57,195 nt of DNA from Polyangia bacterium (GTDB taxonomy: Bacteria; Myxococcota_A; Polyangia; Nannocystales; Nannocystaceae): positions 1 to 57,195 of the forward strand of contig JAUHWG010000045.1 in the NCBI GenBank assembly GCA_030424595.1. Reading direction: 5' to 3'. The translations under genes were made by a program, and so were the position numbers. This document shows positions 25,953-34,900 of this stretch, piece after piece. Under the pieces are notes generated by a model. That model searched no databases and was not told where the DNA came from. It saw only the letters and a program-made list of their open reading frames with translations. Numbering within the stretch: position 1 is the stretch's first letter; every line of letters starts with the position of its first letter.

Positions 25953-28433
25953 CTACGACCCCCAGAGCGACTCGACCCGCTCCTTGACCTTGCGACGACC
26001 ATCACGAAACCCCGGAAGCTGGCGCATCGGCGCCAAGATCGGGCAGCGCTCGGTCCACTCGAGGTCGATGAGCACCGAGTCCGAGGCCCGGTTGAAGTAC
26101 TCGAGGGCGACCTCCGGCTGACCGACCAGGCAGTACTCCTCGGTCGCGAACTGACAGATCATCGACGCGAAGCGGGGGTTGATCCGGCCGCTCAGGATCT
26201 CCTGGATGAACTCCTCCGACGGAGGCTCCAGGCCGAGCGCCGCCTTGGCGTAGCCGATGCTCGCGTTGCTGATGAAGTCAGGCTCCCCCTGGAGCTCGCC
26301 GAGGACCCGCTCAAGGGTCTCGCGATCGCCGTACCAGGCGGCCACCCGGAGCTCGAGCAGGCTGACCGGGCCGCCGATGGCGACGTGCTTTCGCAGCTCC
26401 TCGAGCGCCCAGGCGTAGGTCTCCATGTCGCCGCGCAGCGCCGAACAGCGGGCGTACTCGAAGAACCCCGCCGGCTGCTCGGGCTGGAGCGCGAGCGATG
26501 TCCGGATGAGCCGCAACCCCTCGTCGGCCCGCCCCGCCTCGCACTGGAGATTGCCCAGGTACTGGAGGGCGGCCGGATAGGCCGGGGCGCCGGCGAGGCA
26601 GGCGCGGAGCTCGACGACCGCGTCGCGCAGCCGACCCTCCTGCACCGCGAGCGTCGCCAGGGCGAAGCGGGTCTCCGGGAAGTCGCTGGCCTGACGACGG
26701 GCGAGGCTGACCGTGGCCTGGACCTTGTCCTCCCACGGGGTGTCCCCGCCGAGCCGCGCGCCGATAAACCAGCCTCGCAGGGTCATCAGCGCCAGGAGCG
26801 GGACGAGCGGCGTGAAGGTCGGGTACTTCTCCTGCATCTGCTCAAAGTTGAGCAGCCCCGCCGAGTAGATCCCCCGCGGGGAGCCGAGCAGCCGCCGGGT
26901 CTGACGGCACAGCTCCAGCACCTCTTCGCCGGCGTGCTCGCGATAGCTGGCGTAGAGGAGCTCGACCCGCAGCTCTTCGCCGATCTGTTGGGCGAGGAGA
27001 TCCTGAAACTCAAAGGGGTCCTCGAGCGAGCCGTCGAAGCGGTGGCTCCACAGTTGGGTCCCCCCCCCGACCTCGATCAGGCGGACGTTGACCCGGGCGT
27101 TGAGGCCCGCGGCCTGGATCGTCCCGTCGATCACGTAGGCGACGTTCAGCGCCTCGCCGATCGCCGCGGGATCGCGACTCTCGGCGAAGCGCGCGGTGGA
27201 CGACGCGCTCGCCACCTCGACCCCATGGGTTCGGCCGAGGAGATCGACGACCGCCTCGCCGAGCGCCTCGCCGAGGTAGTCGTGCTCGCTTCGCCCGCGA
27301 AAGCGCAGCGGCAAGACGGCGACCCGCCCCATCGTGTCCGCCGGGGTCCGCCGCGTGAGGGTCGAGACCGGGCTCCCGGTCGACCGCCGCGAGGTCGTCG
27401 ACGTCGACCGGGTGACGGAGCGCATCAGCTCCCCCGTCGCCGTCGTCGACGCGAGGCTCGTCTGGAGCATCGACGCGCACTTCTCGGGGGTCTGGCCGAC
27501 GCTGCCGAGCCAGTCGATGAGCGACCCCGCGAGCGTCGACGCCGAGGCCGGACGGCGCTCCGGCTCCCGCTCCAAGCAGTGGAGCACCAGCTCGCTGAGC
27601 TGCTCGGGGATCTCCGGGACGAGCACCCTCGGATCGGGCGGCGGCTCGCTCAGGCGAGCGATCGCGGAGGCGAGCGGAGTGTCGCCGCGAAACGCCAGCT
27701 CCCCCGTCAGCATCTCGTAGAGCAGGAGCCCAAGCGCGTAGATGTCGGTCCGCGGATCGGTGCTCTCGCTCGTCACCTGCTCCGGCGCCATATAGACCAG
27801 GGTGCCGACCGTGCCGACCGTGTGCGCCGCGGTCTCTTGGGTGAAGGCGCGGGCGATCCCGAAGTCGGTGACGACGACCCGCCCAGAGCGCTCGACGAGG
27901 ATGTTCGCCGGCTTGAGATCGCGGTGGATCACGCCGGCCCCGTGGGCCGCCGCCAGGCCCTCACCGATCATCCAGGCGATCGACGCGGCCCGCACCGGCG
28001 TCAGCCGACCTGACCGCTTGATCAGCTTGGCGAGGTCGAGGCCCGAGACGAACTCCATGGTCAGGTAGTGGCGCCCCTCCGCGTCGCCGAGATCGTGGGT
28101 CCGGGCGACGTTCGGGTGGGTGATCTTGCGCGCGAGCCGGACCTCCCGGCGGAAGCGCTCGACCGACGCCTCGGAGGCGGTGATCTCGAGGGTCTTGAGG
28201 GCGACCATGTCGCCGACCATGGTGTCGCGGGCCTGATGGACGACCCCCATGCCGCCGCGGCCGAGCTCGCGGAGCAGCTCATAGCGCCCGGCGAAGAGCG
28301 ACGCCGGAGCGTGGTGCGGCACCCCTCCGACGGCCATCATCCCCATCGTGTCGGCGGGGCGCACCTCCCCCGGAGGCGCGGCTATCGTCGCCCCGCTGCC
28401 GATAGAGTCCGGCGGTCGATCGACATCGCTCAC
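25953..28433 (-). CDS. Ser/Thr protein kinase with TolB-N/FlgO-like and TPR regions
   Basis: 826 aa from GTG 28433. Kinase at residues 50-320 with all key elements: GRGGMG (58-63), Lys80 in VALK, HRDLKPAN from 170, DFG from 190, GTLVYMAPEQ. A Ser/Thr linker follows (about 335-385), then RVAVLPLRFRGRSEHDYLGEAL, a segment typical of the TolB-N-like domain found with bacterial adenylate cyclases and TPR kinases, then TPR-like helices to the end (YPAALQYLGNLQCEAGRADEGL). No membrane segment. A cytosolic sensory kinase is likely, followed directly by the alarmone-hydrolase-like gene, which may be a target or output. Confidence 0.92.
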   Translation of the reverse strand: MSDVDRPPDSIGSGATIAAPPGEVRPADTMGMMAVGGVPHHAPASLFAGRYELLRELGRGGMGVVHQARDTMVGDMVALKTLEITASEASVERFRREVRLARKITHPNVARTHDLGDAEGRHYLTMEFVSGLDLAKLIKRSGRLTPVRAASIAWMIGEGLAAAHGAGVIHRDLKPANILVERSGRVVVTDFGIARAFTQETAAHTVGTVGTLVYMAPEQVTSESTDPRTDIYALGLLLYEMLTGELAFRGDTPLASAIARLSEPPPDPRVLVPEIPEQLSELVLHCLEREPERRPASASTLAGSLIDWLGSVGQTPEKCASMLQTSLASTTATGELMRSVTRSTSTTSRRSTGSPVSTLTRRTPADTMGRVAVLPLRFRGRSEHDYLGEALGEAVVDLLGRTHGVEVASASSTARFAESRDPAAIGEALNVAYVIDGTIQAAGLNARVNVRLIEVGGGTQLWSHRFDGSLEDPFEFQDLLAQQIGEELRVELLYASYREHAGEEVLELCRQTRRLLGSPRGIYSAGLLNFEQMQEKYPTFTPLVPLLALMTLRGWFIGARLGGDTPWEDKVQATVSLARRQASDFPETRFALATLAVQEGRLRDAVVELRACLAGAPAYPAALQYLGNLQCEAGRADEGLRLIRTSLALQPEQPAGFFEYARCSALRGDMETYAWALEELRKHVAIGGPVSLLELRVAAWYGDRETLERVLGELQGEPDFISNASIGYAKAALGLEPPSEEFIQEILSGRINPRFASMICQFATEEYCLVGQPEVALEYFNRASDSVLIDLEWTERCPILAPMRQLPGFRDGRRKVKERVESLWGS

Positions 28434-28604
28434 AGCGTCTCCGAGTCTAGCAAGACACGCCGTCCGGCTGACAGCATTCGTCGGCCTCCGTCGACGTTGG
28501 GCCCGCGACGCTCCGCCTCAGCTCACGACGCTCAGCGCGATCGGGCGAGGCGTCCGCCCCGTCCCCACCGGCGTGAGAGCGCGCGGGAGCTTTGCCACGG
28601 TCTG

Positions 28605-29861
28605 CTAGCGGACCCAGAGGGTCCCGGGCTGGTTGTCGTTGCAGCACGCGCTCGACCACGCGGTGTTCGCCCGCAGGCCCGAGGCCGACCCCTTGAAGAA
28701 GATCTGCTCGGTCGCGTAGGGGGTCGGATAGTAGTGGTTGGCCCCCTCGTAGGTGCCGACGTCGCCGTTGGTCCCGGCCAGCGCGTCGGCGCTGGTCTGA
28801 TACGACGTGAGGATCCACGAGTCGTTGGGGCTGGCGGCGAGGGCCGGGCGGTTCGAGCACTCCAGATCGCTCGGCCAGACCTCGCTGTCGACCGCAGCCC
28901 GGGTGTACCAGGAGATGAACATCGGATCGTCGGGGCGGATCTCGAAGACCTGGGTCCCGGGAGCGCCGATGAAGCGGGTGATCTCCGCGGTGCTCCGGCG
29001 GCACGACTTGGTGCCCGGAATGCAGGGGTTCGGGCCGTAGGCGCCGTTCTCGACCGCATGACCGCTGGAGAGCGCGGTGATCTGCATGAGCAGGGTCCAA
29101 CCGCCGCCGTCGGTCGTCATGTCGCAGTGGACCTCGAGCGCGTCGTTCGGATCACCGCCGCCCGGATCGACGGTGTAGACCCCGTCCTCGCTGACGCCGC
29201 CCTCCTCCTTGAGCTGCTGGCAGGAGGCGCACAGAGGCGCGTCTTCGCCGTTGCAGTCGAGGTCGACGCCGGGGAGCGCACAGGTCGCCTCCAGGGCGAC
29301 CGGGCTTATCGCCGCGTCACCGTCGTCGCAGTCGAGGTCGTTGCGGACATAGCCGGGCGGCGCCTCGCACTGGATCTCGATCCCGTCGGCGTCGCCGTAG
29401 TTGTCCATGTCGACGTCCGGATACCAGGCGGTCTCCGGGTTGATCTCCGCGTCGCCGTCGTCACAGTCGAGATCGTTGTCGACGTAGCCGTCGGGGGCCT
29501 CGCAGGCGGTGACGGTCACCTCGGGATCGCCGTAGCTATCGTCGTCCTCGTCGGCGTACCAGACCGCCGGCGGACAGCCTGTGCTGGTCGACTCATCCGT
29601 CGTCTCGACGCTACTCGTCGCCGTCGTCGACCCCGTAGACCCCGTGGTCGAGCCTTCGCTCGTCCCCTCCGTCCCCTCCGTCCCCTCGCCGGTCGACGAC
29701 GAGCTCATCGTCGTAGGCGCGGTCATCGTCATCGTCACCGCGGTCGTCGTCGGCGAGGACTCCGAGGTCTCCTCGCCGCCCGCGCAGGCGCCACCGAGGG
29801 CCACCGCTCCGATCGCCAACAACCCCAACCAACCCCGCTGACCGCGACCCGACTCGTGCAC
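28605..29861 (-). CDS. linker lipoprotein with fibrinogen-like domain
   Basis: 418 aa from GTG 29861. Signal ends GGAC, then a Ser/Thr/Glu linker of about 75 residues. Two metal-binding-type units follow (WYADEDDDSYGDP to DNDLDCDDGDAEINP, and again), then a segment like the N-terminus of animal fibrinogen C-terminal domains: CQQLKEEGGVSEDGVY, then VHCDMTTDGGGWTLLM. The remaining 150 residues contain paired cysteines and WYTRAAVD, consistent with a divergent FReD/intelectin-like lectin fold. Expected at the cell surface. Ligand unknown. Confidence 0.82.
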   Translation of the reverse strand: MHESGRGQRGWLGLLAIGAVALGGACAGGEETSESSPTTTAVTMTMTAPTTMSSSSTGEGTEGTEGTSEGSTTGSTGSTTATSSVETTDESTSTGCPPAVWYADEDDDSYGDPEVTVTACEAPDGYVDNDLDCDDGDAEINPETAWYPDVDMDNYGDADGIEIQCEAPPGYVRNDLDCDDGDAAISPVALEATCALPGVDLDCNGEDAPLCASCQQLKEEGGVSEDGVYTVDPGGGDPNDALEVHCDMTTDGGGWTLLMQITALSSGHAVENGAYGPNPCIPGTKSCRRSTAEITRFIGAPGTQVFEIRPDDPMFISWYTRAAVDSEVWPSDLECSNRPALAASPNDSWILTSYQTSADALAGTNGDVGTYEGANHYYPTPYATEQIFFKGSASGLRANTAWSSACCNDNQPGTLWVR

Positions 29862-30076
29862 AGAGCGATGGTATCAGCCGCCGCCGCTCGCGAAGCGCTG
29901 GGGAGGTCGCCGCGAAGGAGGTCGGGGTCGATCACCGCGCACGATCACGCGCCTCAGAGCCGCTCTACACCCGCGGGGGGGCGTGATCGAGCGAGGCGCG
30001 GCCTCCTCCATCGCCGACGCTGCCGCCCCCCTCATAGCCTGCGGCAACGTGCCGCGACGGTAGAGCGACGGATCGC

Positions 30077-30112
30077 CGGGGCCACGGGGACCACGGGGAC
30101 CACGGGGACCAC
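30077..30112. repeat. 9-bp tandem repeat, 3-4 copies
   Basis: GGGGACCAC occurs three times in a row after a degenerate GGGGCCAC copy, in the gap just before the nadE stop codon (30154). Confidence 0.75.
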
Positions 30113-30153
30113 GAGGGCGGCGCGAGAGCGCGCAACAGGTTCGCCGCGGACCG

Positions 30154-32241
30154 CTACGACTCGTCGGGGACGTGGGCACGCAGCTCCGCCAACCACGTCG
30201 CCGACTCCGAGTCGCTCGGCGCCCGCCAGTCGCCGCGCGGCGAGAGGGACCCGCCGGAGCCGACCTTCGGTCCGTTCGGCACGCAGCTCCGCTTGAACTG
30301 CGAGATCTGGAAGAAGCGGAAGACGAAGACCTCGAGCCAGCGCTTGATCGTCGCGAGATCGTAGTCCCGCCGGCTCGCCTCTGGGGTCCCCCGCGGCCAC
30401 TCTCCGCGCGTGCGATCGGACCAGGCGTGATGGGCCAGGAACGCGACCTTGCTCGGGCGAAAGCCGAAGCGCGTGATGTAGTAGATGTTGAAGTCCTGCA
30501 GGTCGTAGGGGCCGATCTTCGCCTCGGTGCTCTGGGCAGGCGCGTCTCCGCCCGCCTCGTCGCCGCCCGGGATGAGCTCCGGTGAGATCTCAGTGTCGAC
30601 GATCGACTGGAGCACCGCCGCGGTCTCCGGGTCGACCTCTCCGGCCTCGATCACCCAGCGGATCAGGAACTGGATCAGCGTCTTGGGCACCGACGCGTTG
30701 ACGTTGTAGTGCGACATGTGGTCGCCGACACCGTAGGTCGCCCAGCCGAGCGCCAGCTCCGAGAGATCACCTGTCCCGAGGACCATCGCCCCGTGGTGAT
30801 TGGCGAGGCGGAAGAGGTGCGAGGTCCGCTCGCCCGCCTGAACGTTCTCAAAGGTGATGTCGTAGACCGCCTCGCCGGCGTGATAGGGGTGGCCGATGTC
30901 CTCCATCATCCGCAGGCAGGAGGGCTTGATGTCGATCTCGCGGGCGGTCGTGCCGAGCGCTCGCATCAGCCGCCAGGCGTTGTCGTAGGTCCGCGACGAG
31001 GTGGCGAAGCCCGGCATCGTGTAGGCGAGGACGTTGCTGCGCGGGAGGCCGAGGCGGTCCATCGCCTTCGCCGCGACCAGGAGCGCCTGCGTCGAGTCGA
31101 GCCCGCCTGAGACCCCGAGCACGATCTTCTCGATCTTCGCCGACTGCAGGCGCTTGCACAGGCCGTGGACCTGGATGTTGTAGGCCTCGTAGCAGTGCTC
31201 GTCGCGGCGGGCGGCGTCGCTCGGGACGAAGGGGTAGCGATCGACCCGACGCTTGAGGCCGCCTGCGCCCGCGCTCTCGCGGTGGGCGAGGTTCAGCTCG
31301 AAGGGGATCCGACGGAGCTCGCGGAGGCGCTCGCGGTTGTCGGCCATCGAGTCGCCGAAGGAGGTCAGGCGCAGGCGTTCCTGCTCCAGGCGCTCGAGAT
31401 CGACGTCGGCGATCACCAGCTCCTCTTCGCCGGAGAAGCGCTCAGACTCGCCGAGGAGCGCCCCGTTCTCGTAGATCATCGCGTGACCGTCCCAGGCGAG
31501 ATCGGTCGTCGACTCGCCTGAGCCCGCCGCGGTGTAGAGATAGGCGGCGACGCAGCGCCCCGAGTGGCCAGCGCAGAGCCCCCGGCGGTAGTCCGCCTTG
31601 CCGATCGTAATGTTGCTCGCCGAGAGGTTGCAGAGCACGGTCGCTCCGGCGAGCGCCGCGTAGGTGCTCGGCGGGATCGGCACCCAGACGTCCTCGCAGA
31701 TCTCCGCGTGGACCCGGAGCGCGGGGAGGTCGGACGCCGTGAAGATGAGATCCGCGCCGAAGGGGACGAGCTCGCCGCCGATCGTCACCTCGCGGGCGAG
31801 CGCCTGACGGGCGCTCGCGAAGAGCCGGCCCTCGTAGAACTCGCGGTAGTTCGGGAGATAGCTCTTGGGCACCACGCCGAGGATCCTGCCGCGATGGAGC
31901 GCGACCGCGCAGTTGAAGAGGCGCCCCTCGACCCGGAGCGGCAGGCCGACCCAGACCAGCGGCATCAGCTCGCGGCTGGCCTGGACGACCGCCATAAGGC
32001 CCTCGAGACAGGCCGCCAAGAGCGACTCTTGGTGGAAGAGATCGTCGCAGCTGTAGGCGCTGAGGCCGAGCTCGGGGAAGACCACCACCGCCGACCCTGC
32101 CGCGCTCGCCCGGGCGAGCAGCTCGATCGTCCGCGCGCTGTTGAAGGCCGGATCAGCGACCCGAAGCGACGGCACACAGACCGCGACCCGGGCGAAACCG
32201 TGGCGGTAGATCGACGAGAAGGGCAGGTTCGCGGCGGTCAT
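30154..32241 (-). CDS. nadE: glutamine-dependent NAD+ synthetase
   Basis: 695 aa from ATG 32241, full length for the glutamine-hydrolysing form. The N-terminal nitrilase-type glutaminase domain has the Glu-Lys-Cys triad: Glu57 in VFPELGLSAYSCDD, Lys126 in VVPKSYLPNYREFYEGR, Cys182 in HAEICEDVWVP. The C-terminal synthetase has the PP-loop SGGLDSTQALL and LGTGDLSELALGW. It turns deamido-NAD, ATP and glutamine into NAD+. It starts 125 bp from the divergent membrane-protein gene. It is the last step of NAD synthesis, essential in most bacteria. Confidence 0.97.
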   Translation of the reverse strand: MTAANLPFSSIYRHGFARVAVCVPSLRVADPAFNSARTIELLARASAAGSAVVVFPELGLSAYSCDDLFHQESLLAACLEGLMAVVQASRELMPLVWVGLPLRVEGRLFNCAVALHRGRILGVVPKSYLPNYREFYEGRLFASARQALAREVTIGGELVPFGADLIFTASDLPALRVHAEICEDVWVPIPPSTYAALAGATVLCNLSASNITIGKADYRRGLCAGHSGRCVAAYLYTAAGSGESTTDLAWDGHAMIYENGALLGESERFSGEEELVIADVDLERLEQERLRLTSFGDSMADNRERLRELRRIPFELNLAHRESAGAGGLKRRVDRYPFVPSDAARRDEHCYEAYNIQVHGLCKRLQSAKIEKIVLGVSGGLDSTQALLVAAKAMDRLGLPRSNVLAYTMPGFATSSRTYDNAWRLMRALGTTAREIDIKPSCLRMMEDIGHPYHAGEAVYDITFENVQAGERTSHLFRLANHHGAMVLGTGDLSELALGWATYGVGDHMSHYNVNASVPKTLIQFLIRWVIEAGEVDPETAAVLQSIVDTEISPELIPGGDEAGGDAPAQSTEAKIGPYDLQDFNIYYITRFGFRPSKVAFLAHHAWSDRTRGEWPRGTPEASRRDYDLATIKRWLEVFVFRFFQISQFKRSCVPNGPKVGSGGSLSPRGDWRAPSDSESATWLAELRAHVPDES

Positions 32242-32366
32242 CGGCCGCTGGATTGTACCCCCAGGGAGAGGCCTGGGCCTGCTCTGTGAGCCGATGGGTC
32301 GCGACCTCGCGCCCGCGAGAGAGAAAGCCGTCGCGCCCCAGGCGGCCAGCGAGATAGGCTCAGAGG

Positions 32367-33053
32367 ATGCCGGCACCGTCCGCCCTGACCCTCGCCGCGT
32401 TCCTCGCGATCGTCGCGAGCGTCCTCCTCACGGGGATCGTCGCCTATACCCGCGCGACCCCAGCGAACGCTCGGCGACGGAGCCTCGTCATCGGCGTCGT
32501 CGCGGCGATCTCGTGGCTCATCGTCACCGGGCTCCCGACCGGGCTCGGCCTCATCACGGTCGACAACGCCTTCCCGGCGATGCCGATCTTCCTCGCATCC
32601 ATCATCACGATAGGCGTGCTCTTCGCCTACTCCCGCGCGGGCACGGCCATCGCCACCACCGCCCCGCTCTGGGCGCTCGTCGGCTTCCAGGCCTTCCGCC
32701 TGCCCCTCGAGATCGTCCTCCACCTCTGGCACGGCGAGGGTGTGATCCCGGTGCAGATGACCTGGTCCGGCGCCAACATCGACGTCCTCTCGGGGATCAT
32801 CGCCCTCGTCTGCGCCCCCCTCGCCCGGACGAGCCGCCTCGCCGCCTGGGTCGCGGGGCTCGTCGGCGCCGCGCTGCTCATCAACGTGATCCAGATCGCC
32901 ATCACCTCCCTCCCGACCCCGCTCCAGCGCTTCCCGGACCCTCTCGTGGCGCCGCTCCACTGGCCGATCACCTACATCGCCTCGGTCTGCGTCGTCGGGG
33001 CGCTCGTCGGCCATGTCCTCCTCTTTCGTCGGCTCACCCGAGCGGCCGAGTGA
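32367..33053 (+). CDS. hypothetical integral membrane protein
   Basis: 228 aa with about six hydrophobic helices (first LTLAAFLAIVASVLLTGIVAY, last YIASVCVVGALVGHVLLF). No signature motif. It begins with an AGAGG ribosome site and ends 27 bp before the next start. Topology suggests a small inner-membrane protein; I cannot name a function. Confidence 0.75.
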   Translation: MPAPSALTLAAFLAIVASVLLTGIVAYTRATPANARRRSLVIGVVAAISWLIVTGLPTGLGLITVDNAFPAMPIFLASIITIGVLFAYSRAGTAIATTAPLWALVGFQAFRLPLEIVLHLWHGEGVIPVQMTWSGANIDVLSGIIALVCAPLARTSRLAAWVAGLVGAALLINVIQIAITSLPTPLQRFPDPLVAPLHWPITYIASVCVVGALVGHVLLFRRLTRAAE

Positions 33054-33065
33054 GCCGGATCCAGC

Positions 33066-33087
33066 GAGGACCGCCGAGGCATGACAA
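33066..33087 (+). repeat. 22-bp direct repeat, copy 1 (RBS and start codon of the low-G+C gene)
   Basis: Runs from GAGGACCGCCGAGGC through ATGACAA and is identical to 34214-34235. It contains the GAGGA ribosome-binding site and the ATG of the gene at 33081. Confidence 0.95.
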
Positions 33088-34028
33088 TATCCATTTTGCG
33101 CCAAACACGCCATCCCAATCGTCGCGTTGATGCATTGCTCTGTCGTCCCCTCCTGCGAGCTCTCGGTATAGTCGTTTCTGTGGGCTTGGCGTGCTCAAGT
33201 GGCCCGAGTTCAGGCACAGCGACAGGTGCGTCCGAATCGGCGACTAGCACGTCCTCGACTCTCACCGCTGCGACCGACTCGATGACTTCAGGTGCTACTA
33301 TGGAAGCTGACTCTTCGTCTTCCGGAGTACAGAGCACGGGGTGCTCATTTGTATGTCCAGATGCGCCCCAGGACCCCCATGAGTGTGATCTCTGGCTTCA
33401 GGACTGCCCCGATGGTGAGAAGTGCATTCCCTATAATGGGGACGGTGACGCATTCTGGAATGATACGAAGTGCTTTCCGGTGGAGCCGATGCCCGATGCC
33501 CTAGATGAACCGTGTAGTGCAATGGACCCTGGGCTGAGCACAGGGGATAGCTGCGAGAAGGGGGCAGTGTGTTGGCAGGTTGACCCGGAGACAGGAGAAG
33601 GGTACTGTGCTCCTCTCTGCACCGGAGGGCCAGATGAGCCGCAATGTCCCGCGGGGAACTACTGCAAGATAGAAGACCTGGCCCTCGACACTGTCTGCCT
33701 TCAACTCTGCCATCCACTTGTCCAGGAGTGCAAGCACGATGGGGTTTGCGTTCCGCAGAACGCTCGTTTTGTGTGTATGGAGAAACAGAGGCAGGTGGCG
33801 AGGCAGGGCGCCCCATGCGAAGATGTGAATGGGTGTCCAGAGGGCCTCGTGTGCGTGAGCGGTCAGTATGTTCCGGGCTGCGTTGCTCCAGGCTGTTGCA
33901 CCGCATGGTGCGACATCTCCAACCCAGACGTCTGTTCAGAGGAAGGGGCAGAGTGTCTCCCCTGGTTCGGGGAGAGTGAGCCCCCCTCTCCCTTCGAGAA
34001 TGTGGGATTCTGCGGACTTCCCTCATAG
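33081..34028 (+). CDS. low-G+C Cys-rich lipoprotein
   Basis: 315 aa. Signal ends VGLAC (lipobox), then a 60-residue Ser/Thr/Ala linker as in the other linker lipoproteins, then a Cys-rich domain of about 210 residues with some 26 cysteines in patterns such as CPDGEKCIPYNGDGD, CPEGLVCVSGQYVPGC and CCTAWC. The architecture is native to this lineage but the DNA is not: two 60-base rows counted by hand are 50% and 53% G+C, against 73% just downstream. Its start region is an exact copy of that of the next gene. Recent acquisition from a related but lower-G+C genome is likely. Confidence 0.85.
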   Translation: MTISILRQTRHPNRRVDALLCRPLLRALGIVVSVGLACSSGPSSGTATGASESATSTSSTLTAATDSMTSGATMEADSSSSGVQSTGCSFVCPDAPQDPHECDLWLQDCPDGEKCIPYNGDGDAFWNDTKCFPVEPMPDALDEPCSAMDPGLSTGDSCEKGAVCWQVDPETGEGYCAPLCTGGPDEPQCPAGNYCKIEDLALDTVCLQLCHPLVQECKHDGVCVPQNARFVCMEKQRQVARQGAPCEDVNGCPEGLVCVSGQYVPGCVAPGCCTAWCDISNPDVCSEEGAECLPWFGESEPPSPFENVGFCGLPS

Positions 34029-34213
34029 GGAACCCGTCGACTGACGTAGAACGCATACGGGGTCTGTTGACGAACTGTAGGTCTTTAAGGAGTCTCAAGA
34101 GACAGCCTAAGCCAGAGACTGATCTGAGATCACTGGTAGGAGTGCGGTTGAGAGGTTTAAGCTGGGGATTTCGGCGAGGCGCCGGCTACTCGGAGGCTCC
34201 TGGGGCCTGAAGT

Positions 34214-34235
34214 GAGGACCGCCGAGGCATGACAA
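34214..34235 (+). repeat. 22-bp direct repeat, copy 2 (RBS and start codon of the LRR gene)
   Basis: Identical to 33066-33087 and placed in the same way, across the ribosome site and ATG of the gene at 34229. The two copies bracket the low-G+C gene and about 180 bp of low-G+C non-coding DNA. Confidence 0.95.
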
Positions 34236-34900
34236 GACACCGCCAGAGCGACGAAGAGCGGGCCGTCGCCCTGCGCCGAGCCCTTGAGAACCCCGCGACG
34301 CCCTGGGGGGAGGTGCTTGGCCGCCTCGCCTTCTGGCCCTTGGGCCGTGGCCTGGAGGAGGCGACGGAGCAGGTCGAAGCCGTCGTCGAGCGTTGGCCCG
34401 CGGCGACCCGCGCCCCCACTCGCATTGTCCTCCAGCAGCTCCTCAACGGCGAGATCCGCCCCTACCTCAGGCTCCTCCGGGTCCTCGACCTCCGGCCCCT
34501 GTGGCGCGTCCGCGATCGCGACGGGCTCCTGCGCCGCATCATCCGCGACGGATCTCTGCGGGAGCTCCACACCTTCCGGGCACGCTACAGCGACGGAGAC
34601 GCGCTGCTCACGACCTTGGTCCGTTCGATCCGGGGCTTGCACACCCTCTATCTCGGCGGGAGCACGGTCAGTCCCGCTGGCGCGTATGCGATCGCCCGCA
34701 GCCCGGCGATGTCAGGCCTCCGCCACCTCTCGCTGCACAACAATCAGATCGGCGACGTAGGGGCCGAGGCGCTGCTCGCCTCCCCCTACCTCCACGGTCT
34801 GCGCTGGCTCAACCTCTACCGCAACGGAATCTCCCACGACCTGCGCGATGCGATCCGAAGCGCCCCCCAATGGCAGCGCGCGCGGCTCATCCTCCACTGA
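34229..34900 (+). CDS. leucine-rich repeat protein
   Basis: 223 aa, no signal peptide. The N-terminal half is helical (SDEERAVALRRALENP, as in the start of some myxobacterial repeat proteins). Residues 130-215 hold three ribonuclease-inhibitor-type LRRs of about 28 residues: LHTLYLGGSTVSPAGAYAIA, LRHLSLHNNQIGDVGAEALL, LRWLNLYRNGISHDLRDAI. A cytosolic protein-protein interaction module is likely. Its 3' end overlaps the convergent helicase gene by 14 bp. Confidence 0.85.
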   Translation: MTRHRQSDEERAVALRRALENPATPWGEVLGRLAFWPLGRGLEEATEQVEAVVERWPAATRAPTRIVLQQLLNGEIRPYLRLLRVLDLRPLWRVRDRDGLLRRIIRDGSLRELHTFRARYSDGDALLTTLVRSIRGLHTLYLGGSTVSPAGAYAIARSPAMSGLRHLSLHNNQIGDVGAEALLASPYLHGLRWLNLYRNGISHDLRDAIRSAPQWQRARLILH

